Assembly (NCBI GenBank): GCA_965602805.1
Contig: CBFCZK010000004.1
Span: 1-64,000, forward strand
DNA: 64,000 nt
From: Thiomicrorhabdus sp965602805
GTDB taxonomy: Bacteria; Pseudomonadota; Gammaproteobacteria; Thiomicrospirales; Thiomicrospiraceae
Direction: 5' to 3'
Below the pieces are notes generated by a model. The model had not been told where the DNA came from. It was given only the letters and a program-made list of their open reading frames with translations, and searched no databases. Positions within the stretch are counted from its first letter, which is position 1. Every line of letters starts with the position of its first letter. Shown one piece after another: positions 53,493 to 62,042 of the stretch. Made by a program: the position numbers and the translations under genes.

Positions 53493-53957
53493 ATGAAAAT
53501 CGGATTAAAAAAGCTACATGAAAATGAATGGTTAGTCCATATTGGCTGCGCTGCCGTCAAGATGGATCAATTTTCAGTGGCTTTATTGAATATCACTTTA
53601 GAGCATTTATTAGCGCTAGAGCAAGGCGAGAGTCACTCTACGCTAAAGAGTTATATTAAGTTGGGCTTGAGAATTAAGGCGTTGGAAGGTTTAGAGTGCC
53701 AGAATCTCTTAAGGGCTTTAGATAATAAAGATATTTTGGTTTTTATGATGGTGGCCAACGATCCTGAATTGAATGAACTGGTGATGAAGAATACCGGTGG
53801 TATTTTGGCCAAGCAATTAGAAGCGGATTTAGCAACCACCACCTTGCCGAGTAAAGAGTTGCTGAAAGCCGCGATTCGCCGAATCGTTGAAAAGACCTTC
53901 GAGTTGGAAAGCTTGGGTCAGATTGAATTTACCTCAGCAGAAACAAAGTATATTTAG
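53493..53957 (+). CDS. Single-domain FliG C-terminal-like protein (first of two)
   Basis: 154 aa from the ATG at 53493 behind AAGAGA; earlier TTG/ATG frames exist at 53472 and 53484. An N-terminal strand segment (EWLVHIGCAAVKM) is followed by a helical domain whose pattern follows FliG_C: LLRALDNKDILVFMMVANDP, then KNTGGILAKQLEADL, and a C-terminal IRRIVEKTFELESLGQI that matches the FliG ending. The torque residues of E. coli FliG (Arg281, Asp288) are Asn and Ala here. The next gene looks like a tandem paralogue. No flagellar gene is nearby. Confidence 0.7.
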   Translation: MKIGLKKLHENEWLVHIGCAAVKMDQFSVALLNITLEHLLALEQGESHSTLKSYIKLGLRIKALEGLECQNLLRALDNKDILVFMMVANDPELNELVMKNTGGILAKQLEADLATTTLPSKELLKAAIRRIVEKTFELESLGQIEFTSAETKYI

Positions 53958-53968
53958 GTAGGGATAAT

Positions 53969-54433
53969 ATGGATATTGAAGCAAAACGCAAAGAGACTGG
54001 TGAGTTTGAACTGGAGATTGGCCCTGTCGTATTTTCATTACCTGTTGAGGTGGTAAAGGGGCTTAGTGCTTTGCTAGAACAGCGTTTGAATAATCCAAGT
54101 GACGCGGATGACGAAAGTTTGCAACGTAAATTAACAGCTTACCGAGTGTTAGCGGGCAAAATGATAGTCGTTGATGACCGCATCGTGCAGAAGTTTGCGC
54201 CGCAAGTTATGCCTGAACAGTTGGTAACGATTGTCCGTCTTGCAGAGGGCGATGGGCTTTATAATAAAGTCGTTAAAAATTTATCGAAACAAAATCGTCG
54301 TCAGTTTGAAGAAGATTATGCGACATTGGATAAAATAACGGAACAAAATGCCTGCTTACACATGGAACACCTTGTGCCGCTGATTAAAAGTGCAGCACAA
54401 GAGCAGCAATCTCAGCAACTAGCTAACAAGTAG
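53969..54433 (+). CDS. Single-domain FliG C-terminal-like protein (second of two)
   Basis: 154 aa. N-terminal EFELEIGPVVFSLPVEVVKG parallels the first gene. The core MIVVDDRIVQKFAPQVMPEQ, AEGDGLYNKVVKNLSKQNRR and FEEDY align with the FliG segment VDDRSIQRLLQEVDSE..NMSQRA..RDDL. Arg281 is replaced by Tyr; the acidic pair is kept as Glu-Asp. Eleven bases after the first gene, so an operon. Function unknown; a c-di-GMP- or chemotaxis-linked role would be speculation. Confidence 0.7.
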   Translation: MDIEAKRKETGEFELEIGPVVFSLPVEVVKGLSALLEQRLNNPSDADDESLQRKLTAYRVLAGKMIVVDDRIVQKFAPQVMPEQLVTIVRLAEGDGLYNKVVKNLSKQNRRQFEEDYATLDKITEQNACLHMEHLVPLIKSAAQEQQSQQLANK

Positions 54434-54459
54434 CTAACAACTGGCAGAGGTTCTTGATT

Positions 54460-54813
54460 CTACCGGTGTCGAGTAATAATCAAACCAACCGTGTCGGTTT
54501 CAGCGACAGCTTGGGGTTTTCCTACCTTTAATTGAATGCTTTGTACTGCTTTGTGAGTCTGTAATACATGCTGGCAAATGGCTTCTGCTAAACTTTCTAG
54601 TAGTTCATAGGCGCTCTTTTCAACAAGGTCAATAATTTCATCCGAGACTGTTTTATAGCTAACAGTGTCGTCTATATTGTCACTTTTTGCCGCGCTGGCG
54701 ATGGGTACTGTCATTTCAATATCAAAAATCAAGGGTTGGCAATTTTCACGCTCCCAATCAAAAATACCAATAATCGCTTGGGTTTTTAGGCCTTGAATAA
54801 AGATGATGTCCAT
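54460..54813 (-). CDS. folB: Dihydroneopterin aldolase
   Basis: Folate pathway enzyme releasing glycolaldehyde from dihydroneopterin. It has 117 aa, the normal length, with IFIQGLKTQAIIGIFDWERE and DDTVSYKTVSDEI, and the C-terminal Lys-rich KVGKPQAV segment. Convergent with the FliG-like pair and divergent from plsY, as folB and plsY often are. Confidence 0.95.
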   Translation of the reverse strand: MDIIFIQGLKTQAIIGIFDWERENCQPLIFDIEMTVPIASAAKSDNIDDTVSYKTVSDEIIDLVEKSAYELLESLAEAICQHVLQTHKAVQSIQLKVGKPQAVAETDTVGLIITRHR

Positions 54814-55013
54814 TTTTTTCCTTAAAAAATAATCGTTTTTTTTGTATTTATATGCCGATAGGCGTGTTTATCTGAACGTCTATTATCTACTTCTAGTAAA
54901 ATCATTCAATCTTTACGCGAGCTCTTCAAACGTGTTACGGCCAATATGGCTCGGAATTAGGGTTAAATGCCTGTGAGAAGCTCGTACTAAATTAATTGTT
55001 AAAAGGAAAAAAG

Positions 55014-55628
55014 ATGGGCTTAGATGTCACTATGTTTATGATTGGCGCTTATTTAATAGGCTCTATTTCTACGGCAATTATTGTCTGCAAGCTGATGGGG
55101 TTGCCAGATCCGCGTGAAGGCGGTTCGGGTAATCCAGGTGCAACCAATGTTCTGCGTATCGGTGGCGAAAAAGGTAAAAAAGCCGCAGCAATTACCTTGG
55201 TCGGTGATATGTTAAAAGGCTTGATTCCTGTGCTCATCGCACATTGGATGCAACTGGAAGCTGAATTGATTATCTTGGTCGGTTTTATGGCGTTTATCGG
55301 TCATTTGTATCCGGTGTTTTTTGGCTTTAAAGGCGGTAAAGGCGTGGCGACCATGTTGGGGGTGATGTTTGGTTTGTCATTGCCAATCGGTTTGGCTGTG
55401 GGTGCAACCTGGCTGTTTGTTGCCAAGGGTCTTAAGATTTCATCTTTGTCCGCACTGATTGCGACCGCCTTAGCGCCGGTTTACATCTACTTTTTATCAG
55501 GCGAATTCAGCTGGGTGTTTTATACCGCAGTAATGACCGTGTTTCTATTCTGGCGTCATCGTGGCAATATCCAGCGATTGATGAGTGGTGAAGAAGGGCT
55601 TTTTAAGGATAAAAAAGGTTCTGAATAG
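55014..55628 (+). CDS. plsY: Glycerol-3-phosphate acyltransferase PlsY
   Basis: Uses acyl-phosphate to acylate glycerol-3-phosphate in phospholipid synthesis. It is 204 aa from the ATG at 55014, seven bases after AAGGA; a TTG at 54996 extends the frame. Polytopic, with GGSGNPGATNVLRIGG, LPVLIAH-type helix and GFKGGKGVATMLG, the three conserved motifs. Confidence 0.96.
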   Translation: MGLDVTMFMIGAYLIGSISTAIIVCKLMGLPDPREGGSGNPGATNVLRIGGEKGKKAAAITLVGDMLKGLIPVLIAHWMQLEAELIILVGFMAFIGHLYPVFFGFKGGKGVATMLGVMFGLSLPIGLAVGATWLFVAKGLKISSLSALIATALAPVYIYFLSGEFSWVFYTAVMTVFLFWRHRGNIQRLMSGEEGLFKDKKGSE

Positions 55629-55653
55629 GCTTTAAAACCGTTTTTCGAGAATG

Positions 55654-55665
55654 ACCAGGCCTGGT
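55654..55665. repeat. Iterated palindrome, intergenic copy 12
   Basis: Exact copy 25 bp after plsY, immediately before the first CACGAAG repeat unit. Confidence 0.9.
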
Positions 55666-55684
55666 TAATACCAAAAGATAGTTC

Positions 55685-55836
55685 ACCACGAAGACACGGA
55701 GGCACGAAGAAAAGCAAAAGAGTAAAAGTATCGTTTTTCTTTGAATCTGCTAACCCGCTTGTTCGTTTGATTCGCAGGTCAAGCCTGAATAGGTTAATTC
55801 ATCAACCTTCGAAAACCTTCGTGTCTCCGTGGTTCA
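55685..55836. repeat. CACGAAG inverted-repeat element, unit A
   Basis: About 152 bp bounded by CCACGAAGACACGGAGGC and its approximate complement CCTTCGTGTCTCCGTGG. The interior (GCTAACCCGCTTGTTCG) resembles that of unit B. No ORF inside. Part of the 457-bp gene-free stretch 55629-56085, which consists of two such units and three palindrome copies. Confidence 0.85.
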
Positions 55837-55870
55837 AGTATTTTGCACGGTTTGCTTTGCAGATAATCTG

Positions 55871-55882
55871 ACCAGGCCTGGT
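55871..55882. repeat. Iterated palindrome, intergenic copy 13
   Basis: Exact copy, preceded by TCTG and followed by TTAA, between repeat units A and B. Confidence 0.9.
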
Positions 55883-55896
55883 TAACGCTAAGATGA

Positions 55897-56042
55897 TTCA
55901 CCACGAAGACACTAAGGCACGAGAAAAGCATAAGTCTAAAAGGCTGGCTAACACCATTCGTTCGCCTGCTTCGCATGTAAAACCTGAATGCTTAACCCTT
56001 CACCCTTCACAAACCTTCGTGTCTTCGTGCCTTCGTGGTTCA
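55897..56042. repeat. CACGAAG inverted-repeat element, unit B
   Basis: About 146 bp with left arm CCACGAAGACACTAAGGCAC and right arm CTTCGTGTCTTCGTGCC. The interior GCTAACACCATTCGTTCGCC matches unit A. It is followed 26 bp later by another palindrome, so palindrome and element alternate. Confidence 0.85.
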
Positions 56043-56068
56043 ATATGTTTTGTTTTGAAGAGAGTCTG

Positions 56069-56080
56069 ACCAGGCCTGGT
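56069..56080. repeat. Iterated palindrome, intergenic copy 14
   Basis: Exact copy six bases from the tsaD stop, again preceded by TCTG. Confidence 0.9.
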
Positions 56081-56085
56081 AAGAT

Positions 56086-57120
56086 CTAATCAGACTTTAT
56101 CGGCGGTAAATCTTCTAAAGACCACCTTGGTGTGGCGGCAAAATTCAAGTCATTACACTGTCCTGCCAGTAAACGCTGTGCGCCGGCATAGGCAATCATT
56201 GCGCCATTGTCGGTGCAGAACTCCAGTCTTGGATAAAATGTTTCGCCTCGACGTTTCTTCATCAGTTGGTCTAATTTAGCACGAATCTCACTGTTGGCAC
56301 TGACTCCGCCTGCTACCACGATTCGATTCAAACCTTCTTGGTCTAGAGCGCGTTTACATTTAATGGTCAGGGTTTCTGAAACGGACACTTCAAAAGCACG
56401 ACAAATATCGGCTTTGGTTTGCTCGCTGGCATCGCCCGCGGCAACGGCTTTTAGCCAAGTGTTGCGGGTAAAGGTTTTTAAACCACTGAAACTCATATCT
56501 AGTCCAGGACGGTCAATCATTGGACGCGGAAAAATATAACGTCCTGATTCACCTTTTAAAGCCAGGTTAGACACGTTTGGTCCTCCAGGGTAACCCAGTT
56601 CAAGTAATTTGGCTGTCTTATCAAAAGCTTCACCGGCGGCATCGTCTAAGGTCTCGCCGAGAAGTTTGTATTGGCCAATGTCATCCACCCGAATAATCAT
56701 GGTATGTCCACCAGAGACTAATAAGCAGATAAAAGGGAATTCGGGTTTAGTTTCTTCGAGCATGGGGGCGAGAAGGTGGCCTTCCATGTGGTGGACGCCA
56801 ACCGCAGGTATGTCTAATGCAAAAGCCAGGCTGCGCGCAACGGATGTTCCTGTCAGCAGTGCGCCAATCAAGCCAGGGCCTGAAGTGTAAGCAATTCCAT
56901 CAAGCTCATCTTTTGAAATGCTTGCATCTTCTAGGGTCTGGAGAATAAGTGGGGTCAGTTTACGGATATGATCACGCGAAGCCAGTTCGGGTACGACACC
57001 ACCATATTGCGCATGCAGTTCGACTTGCGTGTAAAGTGTATCGGCGATTAGACCTTTTTCGGTATCGTATAAGGCGATTCCGGTTTCATCGCATGAGCTT
57101 TCTATCCCTAAAACCAACAT
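56086..57120 (-). CDS. tsaD: tRNA N6-adenosine threonylcarbamoyltransferase TsaD
   Basis: Forms t6A37 in ANN-decoding tRNAs with TsaB, TsaE and TsaC. 344 aa from the ATG at 57120 (MLVLGIESSCDETGIALY); a TTG at 57141 extends the frame. Metal-binding HHMEGH, SGGHTMI and GGVSANSEIR are present. Divergent from rpsU, the classic arrangement. Confidence 0.97.
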   Translation of the reverse strand: MLVLGIESSCDETGIALYDTEKGLIADTLYTQVELHAQYGGVVPELASRDHIRKLTPLILQTLEDASISKDELDGIAYTSGPGLIGALLTGTSVARSLAFALDIPAVGVHHMEGHLLAPMLEETKPEFPFICLLVSGGHTMIIRVDDIGQYKLLGETLDDAAGEAFDKTAKLLELGYPGGPNVSNLALKGESGRYIFPRPMIDRPGLDMSFSGLKTFTRNTWLKAVAAGDASEQTKADICRAFEVSVSETLTIKCKRALDQEGLNRIVVAGGVSANSEIRAKLDQLMKKRRGETFYPRLEFCTDNGAMIAYAGAQRLLAGQCNDLNFAATPRWSLEDLPPIKSD

Positions 57121-57296
57121 GGCGTATTTTATCTCTCTCAATCAAAGTGACTGAATTTTAACAAACAATCTGGCTTTTTATCAGAAAAAGGTTTGCAAAA
57201 TGTCGTCTACAAAATTATAATCCTACGTTTTCCGCTGTTCTCCATTTCTTGCGTGGTGAATAAGAACCGATATATAAAAAACAATTAGGTAATATT

Positions 57297-57512
57297 ATGC
57301 CAAGCGTAAAGATTAGAGATACTGAACCATTTGACGTAGCACTACGTCGTTTTAAGCGTGCTTGTGAAAAAGCAGGTGTTTTAACTGAAACTCGTAAGCG
57401 CGAGTATTATGAGAAGCCTACTTGGGTTAAAAAGCGTATGAAAGCAGCTGCTGTTAAGCGTCTAGCTAAGCGTTTGTCTCGCGACAACCGTCGTACGACT
57501 CGTATGTACTAA
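57297..57512 (+). CDS. rpsU: 30S ribosomal protein S21
   Basis: A 71-aa, very basic protein of the small subunit, needed for initiation. Sequence PSVKIRDTEPFDVALRRFKR and the Arg-rich tail are typical. First gene of the rpsU-yqeY-dnaG-rpoD cluster; promoter expected in the 176-bp spacer to tsaD. Confidence 0.98.
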   Translation: MPSVKIRDTEPFDVALRRFKRACEKAGVLTETRKREYYEKPTWVKKRMKAAAVKRLAKRLSRDNRRTTRMY

Positions 57513-57524
57513 TAATTGGATTGG

Positions 57525-57983
57525 ATGAATTTAGTGTCTAATACAATGCAAGAACGACTTACAGCTGAAATGAAAGCCTGTATGAAAGCAAAGAATAAAG
57601 AGCGCCTAGTTGTAGTGCGTTCTTTGATAGCTGCAATCAAACAGGTTGAGATCGATTCAGGTGCCGCTGTAGATGAAGCTGGTGCTTTAGCGATTGTTGA
57701 TAAAGCTATGAAGCAACGTCGCGATTCTCATCAGCAATTTGTGGATGCAGATCGTCCAGATCTAGCTGAGCAAGAAGCATTTGAAATGACGGTCATTCAG
57801 GATTTCATGCCAGAAGCTTTAACAGAAGAAGAAATTAACACCCTTATAGATGCAGCTATGGCTTCTAGTGGTGCGGCTTCCATGCAAGACATGGGCAAAG
57901 TCATGGGCTTATTAAAGCCTGCGATGCAAGGTCGTGCTGATATGGGTGTGGTAAGTAAGCTGATTAAAGCAAAGTTAGCTTAA
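57525..57983 (+). CDS. yqeY: YqeY/GatB-tail family protein
   Basis: 152 aa from the ATG at 57525 (MNLVSNTMQERL), behind GGATTGG; a TTG at 57516 extends the frame. All-helical domain like the GatB C-terminus: QERLTAEMKACMKAKNKER, VIQDFMPEALTEEEI, MGKVMGLLKPAMQGRADM. It may aid tRNA amidation or bind tRNA; role not settled. A strong terminator follows before dnaG. Confidence 0.95.
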   Translation: MNLVSNTMQERLTAEMKACMKAKNKERLVVVRSLIAAIKQVEIDSGAAVDEAGALAIVDKAMKQRRDSHQQFVDADRPDLAEQEAFEMTVIQDFMPEALTEEEINTLIDAAMASSGAASMQDMGKVMGLLKPAMQGRADMGVVSKLIKAKLA

Positions 57984-58050
57984 AAAGTTTTTAACTTTCT
58001 AAGCTCTGTTGTGATGAGTTGTTTTTAGATAAAATGATTCCGACCCAATT

Positions 58051-58087
58051 AAAAACCCGCCAGTGTAAATCACTGGCGGGTTTTTGC
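58051..58087 (+). terminator. Terminator between yqeY and dnaG
   Basis: AAAACCCGCCAGTG and CACTGGCGGGTTTT form a perfect 14-bp stem with loop TAAAT and a T run. In the E. coli operon a terminator between rpsU and dnaG limits primase levels; this one sits one gene later and likely does the same. Confidence 0.93.
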
Positions 58088-58128
58088 GTTTAATGCCCTG
58101 TGTATTTTTCTGTGGATAAGGTGTGAGT

Positions 58129-59907
58129 ATGTCTAGTCAGTCTGGATCAATTCCGCGTTCCTTTATCGAGAGTTTGCTATCTCGAGCAGATGTCGTGCAA
58201 GTCATAAATCAACGCGTTCCTCTCAAAAAAGCAGGTACTTCCTATAAAGCCTGTTGTCCTTTTCATGATGAAAAGTCGCCTTCCTTTAACGTCAGTCAAA
58301 CCAAGCAATTTTATCATTGCTTTGGTTGCGGTGCCAGTGGGGATGCACTCAAATTTTTAATGGAATATGAGGGGCTTTCATTTGTCGAAGCGGTTGAGGC
58401 TTTGGCTTCCCAGTACGGCATGGAAGTGCCACGAGAAAAGCTATCACCAGAAAAACAAAAAGCTCAGCAAGTTAAACAGCAGAAGCAGCATGATTTATAT
58501 GATGTGATGCATTTAGCAGCCAAGTTTTATCGCCATCAATTACGTGACCACGCCGCGGCCGTTGAAGCTAAGGCTTATCTAAAAAATCGTGGACTGAGTG
58601 CTGAGGTTGCTAAGCAATTTGTGATTGGTTTGTCCCCACCGGGGTGGGATAGCTTGGTCACTGGCTTAAAGGCCGATGCCAAATTAAAGCAACAATTGGT
58701 TGAGGTTGGCTTGCTGGTACAAAAAGACGATGGCAAATTGTATGACCGATTTCGCCACCGAATCATGTTTCCTATTCGCGATGGTCGAGGACGAGTTATT
58801 GCTTTTGGCGGGCGAGTTTTGGGCGATGAGCAGCCTAAATACTTGAATTCTCCAGAAACGCCCATATTTCATAAGAGTAGCACTTTGTACGGTTTGTACG
58901 AGATGCGCCAATCACATCAGAAATTTGAAAATATTTTGGTGGTTGAAGGCTACATGGATGTGGTCGCGCTGGCTCAGTTCGGTGTCCACAATGCTGTGGC
59001 AACACTGGGTACGGCGACGACAGTCGAGCATCTGGAGATGTTATTCAAGCAGGTCAATGAGATTGTATTCTGTTTTGATGGGGATTCAGCAGGGCTCAAG
59101 GCGGCATGGAAAGCTTTAGAGTTAGTTTTACCGATGATGCAGCAAGAGCGTTCTGTTAAATTTCTGTTCTTGCCTGAAGGTCAAGATCCAGATTCGATGA
59201 TTCGTGAAGATGGCTTTGAGGGGTTTCAAAATAGAATTAGGGGCGCATTGCCCTTGTCGGCTTTTTTACTGCAAGGCTTGCAGGGGCGGCTATCTTCTCC
59301 AGTGAACTCTATTGAGGGTCGGCAACAGTTAGTCGCTTTAGCGCAACCTTACGTCCAGTCAGCTCAGGATTTATACCAGTTCCTATTGGCAGAAGGGGTT
59401 GCGGATGTCGTTGGTTTACCGACTTGGCGTGTCGAAAAACAGATGAATGTAAAATCTGGTTTCGCACAGTTTAAGCAGGATACGGGCAAACAAGCCTCTG
59501 CGGGTCTTAAAGTCAGTCGAGTGGTGACTATGCCGTTGAAGATGGTACGAATTCTGCTAAAAAGACCGGAGTGGGCAGATTTCTTTGCGCCAGAGTTTTG
59601 TGAAGATCTGTTTAAATCCAATGAGCGCGATCACATTGTTTTAGGTGGCGTGATTGAGTCATTACAGTTTAATCAATTCATAACCGAAGCCGCGCTTAAT
59701 TGGATCAGCGCCAACGGTTATCAAGCTGAGTTGTCATTGATTGAGCAATCTCCAGTACCTGACGATGAGAGTTTTTTATTGGCAGAGTTTGAAGCGGTGG
59801 TGTTGGGTTTAGGTAAGTTGATTGATGAGAAAAGCTTGGGTCAATCAGGCTGGAACGCTGAAGAAATGACCAAGTTACAAACCATGATTAAAGAATCGTC
59901 TTCCTGA
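58129..59907 (+). CDS. dnaG: DNA primase
   Basis: Makes RNA primers at replication forks. 592 aa from the ATG at 58129 after AAGGTG; a GTG two codons earlier is also in frame. N-terminal zinc domain CCPFHDEKSPSF..YHCFGCGASGD, the catalytic core with VVEGYMDVVALAQFG (TOPRIM) and FCFDGDSAG, and a C-terminal helicase-binding region. Confidence 0.97.
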   Translation: MSSQSGSIPRSFIESLLSRADVVQVINQRVPLKKAGTSYKACCPFHDEKSPSFNVSQTKQFYHCFGCGASGDALKFLMEYEGLSFVEAVEALASQYGMEVPREKLSPEKQKAQQVKQQKQHDLYDVMHLAAKFYRHQLRDHAAAVEAKAYLKNRGLSAEVAKQFVIGLSPPGWDSLVTGLKADAKLKQQLVEVGLLVQKDDGKLYDRFRHRIMFPIRDGRGRVIAFGGRVLGDEQPKYLNSPETPIFHKSSTLYGLYEMRQSHQKFENILVVEGYMDVVALAQFGVHNAVATLGTATTVEHLEMLFKQVNEIVFCFDGDSAGLKAAWKALELVLPMMQQERSVKFLFLPEGQDPDSMIREDGFEGFQNRIRGALPLSAFLLQGLQGRLSSPVNSIEGRQQLVALAQPYVQSAQDLYQFLLAEGVADVVGLPTWRVEKQMNVKSGFAQFKQDTGKQASAGLKVSRVVTMPLKMVRILLKRPEWADFFAPEFCEDLFKSNERDHIVLGGVIESLQFNQFITEAALNWISANGYQAELSLIEQSPVPDDESFLLAEFEAVVLGLGKLIDEKSLGQSGWNAEEMTKLQTMIKESSS

Positions 59908-59990
59908 AAATAGTGGTGTTGGCACAGAAATTGACTGCTAACACGCTCATTTTTAAGGGAAAATCGTAACAAATTATTTTAAAAGTTTAG

Positions 59991-59996
59991 TATAAT
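59991..59996 (+). promoter_or_regulatory. Likely -10 box of an rpoD promoter
   Basis: TATAAT in the 168-bp spacer after dnaG. A clear -35 is not seen at 17 bp. It would allow rpoD expression apart from dnaG. Confidence 0.45.
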
Positions 59997-60075
59997 TGCG
60001 CGTTCCGTTTTTTACACGCAATTTTATCATAAAGAATCCGTAAGCGGAATCAAGCAATATTATTTGAGGCAACAC

Positions 60076-61863
60076 ATGACTAAAGTCGAAAGAAAGCAAC
60101 AGTTAACGGATCTAATTGAACGCGCGAAGGAACTAGGTTATTTAACCTTTGCGGATGTCAACGATGTATTACCGGATGACATTGAAGAAGATCAGCTAGG
60201 TCAAGTCTTAACGATTCTAAAAGATTTTGGTATCAAGTTATTTGATGCTGTACCGGACGAAGATGAATTGCTGACTCAGGACGGCGCCGTTTTTGATGAG
60301 ACTGCTGCTGAATCAGCGCTTGCGGCATTGGCAGAAGTTGATGGTGAATTTGGTCGTACCACTGATCCGGTTCGTATGTATATGCGTGAAATGGGTTCAG
60401 TAGAGCTTTTGACACGTTACGGCGAAGTCGATATCGCTAAGCGTATCGAATTTGGTATCCGCGACATGTTGGATGCGTTGGCTAAGTATCCTGCCTATGC
60501 CAACACGATTTTAGGTACGTTCAAAAAAATGGAAGCTGGCGAAGGTAAAATCGCAGATGTCATTCAAGGGTTTTACCGTCCTTCGGATTTGATTGATATT
60601 CCAATTGAAGAACTCTCGCCTGATAGTGAGGCCAATCAAGAACCAAAAGAAGAGGGGATTAACCCTGAAGAATTGGCTGCATTCTTGAAGAAACTTGAAA
60701 AATTAAGTGTAGCTTCACAGTTGTCGGCAGATAAAGAGGGTGCAGATGACCCTAAGTCGATTAAAAAGTGTCAAGCGGTTATTGAGCACCTACGTGGTGT
60801 TCGAATTACACCACTGTTCTCAACTAAAATGATACGTCTGATTAAATCAAAGATTCAATCTATCCGTGAGCAAGAGCGTGTTATTGTCGATATTGCCATG
60901 CGTAACATTGGTGTTCCGCGTAAGATATTTTTAGAAACTTTTGTAGGCTCTGAGAGAGACTACGAGATGGTTGATCGTTTAATTGAAAAGTCACCTAAAC
61001 ACGCAGAAGCTTTAGAAGCGGCTCGTGGTGATATTAAGCGTGCTCAAAAACGTTTAGCGATGATTTCTAAGGCTGAAAAAATGCCAATCTCACTCTACAA
61101 AAAAATCTACAAGGATTTGAGTAAGTCAGAGACTATCGCGCGTCTTGCTAAGCGTGAAATGATTGAAGCTAACTTACGTTTGGTTATCTCGATTGCTAAA
61201 AAATACACAAACCGTGGTCTGCAATTCCTAGATTTAATCCAGGAAGGTAACATTGGTCTGATGAAAGCTGTTGATAAGTTCGAATATCGTCGTGGTTACA
61301 AGTTCTCTACTTATGCAACTTGGTGGATTCGCCAGGCGATTACGCGTTCTATCGCCGATCAGGCACGTACCATACGTATTCCGGTACACATGATTGAAAC
61401 CATCAATAAGTTAAATCGTATCCAACGTCAGCTACTGCAAAAGATGGGTCGTGAACCGACACCTGAGGAGCTGGCTGAAGAGATGGAAATGCCGGAAGAT
61501 AAAATTCGTAAAGTGATGAAAATCGCCAAAGAACCTATCTCTATGGAGACGCCAATCGGTGATGATGAAGACTCTTCATTGGGTGATTTCATTGAAGATT
61601 CAAATATTCTTTCTCCACAAGATGCGGCAGATGCTGAAGGTATGAGCGAAACGGTTCGTGAGATGTTAAGCACGCTTACGCCTCGTGAAGCCAAAGTACT
61701 GCGTATGCGTTTTGGTCTAAGCATGAACACAGACCATACGCTAGAAGAAGTTGGTAAGCAGTTTGATGTTACGCGTGAGCGTATTCGTCAGATTGAAGCG
61801 AAAGCGTTACGTAAGCTTCGTCACCCAAGTCGTGCAGAGCGTCTAAAAAGCTTCCTAGATTAA
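60076..61863 (+). CDS. rpoD: Primary sigma factor RpoD (sigma-70)
   Basis: 595 aa from the ATG at 60076, six bases after GAGG; a TTG at 60064 extends it. Region 1.1 (about 1-80), 1.2 (DPVRMYMREMGSVELLTRYG), a non-conserved insertion, region 2 (KFSTYATWWIRQAITRSI), 3 and 4 (LTPREAKVLRMRFGLSM, TRERIRQIEAKALRKLRHP). The position after dnaG and before tRNA-Ile2 is the gammaproteobacterial norm. Confidence 0.98.
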   Translation: MTKVERKQQLTDLIERAKELGYLTFADVNDVLPDDIEEDQLGQVLTILKDFGIKLFDAVPDEDELLTQDGAVFDETAAESALAALAEVDGEFGRTTDPVRMYMREMGSVELLTRYGEVDIAKRIEFGIRDMLDALAKYPAYANTILGTFKKMEAGEGKIADVIQGFYRPSDLIDIPIEELSPDSEANQEPKEEGINPEELAAFLKKLEKLSVASQLSADKEGADDPKSIKKCQAVIEHLRGVRITPLFSTKMIRLIKSKIQSIREQERVIVDIAMRNIGVPRKIFLETFVGSERDYEMVDRLIEKSPKHAEALEAARGDIKRAQKRLAMISKAEKMPISLYKKIYKDLSKSETIARLAKREMIEANLRLVISIAKKYTNRGLQFLDLIQEGNIGLMKAVDKFEYRRGYKFSTYATWWIRQAITRSIADQARTIRIPVHMIETINKLNRIQRQLLQKMGREPTPEELAEEMEMPEDKIRKVMKIAKEPISMETPIGDDEDSSLGDFIEDSNILSPQDAADAEGMSETVREMLSTLTPREAKVLRMRFGLSMNTDHTLEEVGKQFDVTRERIRQIEAKALRKLRHPSRAERLKSFLD

Positions 61864-61907
61864 TCTAGCGATTCAGGAGTTCCGCTAACGGTTTCAATTA
61901 GGTGCCA

Positions 61908-61943
61908 GAAAATGAATGCTTACATCTGTAAGCATTCATTTTC
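61908..61943 (+). terminator. Long perfect hairpin after rpoD
   Basis: A 17-bp perfect stem beginning GAAAATGAATGCTTACA with a TC loop. No uninterrupted T run follows, so it may be a terminator, an mRNA-stabilising stem or both. Confidence 0.6.
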
Positions 61944-62027
61944 AAACTTAATTTGAAGTCATTATAGAAACGTTTGAATTCGTGAGATATTGCAGTATTA
62001 ATGTTTCACAAAGCGGTCTGCAATCGC

Positions 62028-62033
62028 TATAAT
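62028..62033 (+). promoter_or_regulatory. Likely -10 box of tRNA-Ile2
   Basis: TATAAT 50 bp before the tRNA; TTTCAC 18 bp upstream is a weak -35 candidate. Confidence 0.5.
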
Positions 62034-62042
62034 AAGCACCAC

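Noticed and set aside
55685..56042. CRISPR array suggested by the spaced repeats near plsY
   Set aside because: The units are inverted-repeat hairpins of about 150 bp with related interiors, not short direct repeats with unique spacers, and no cas gene is present.
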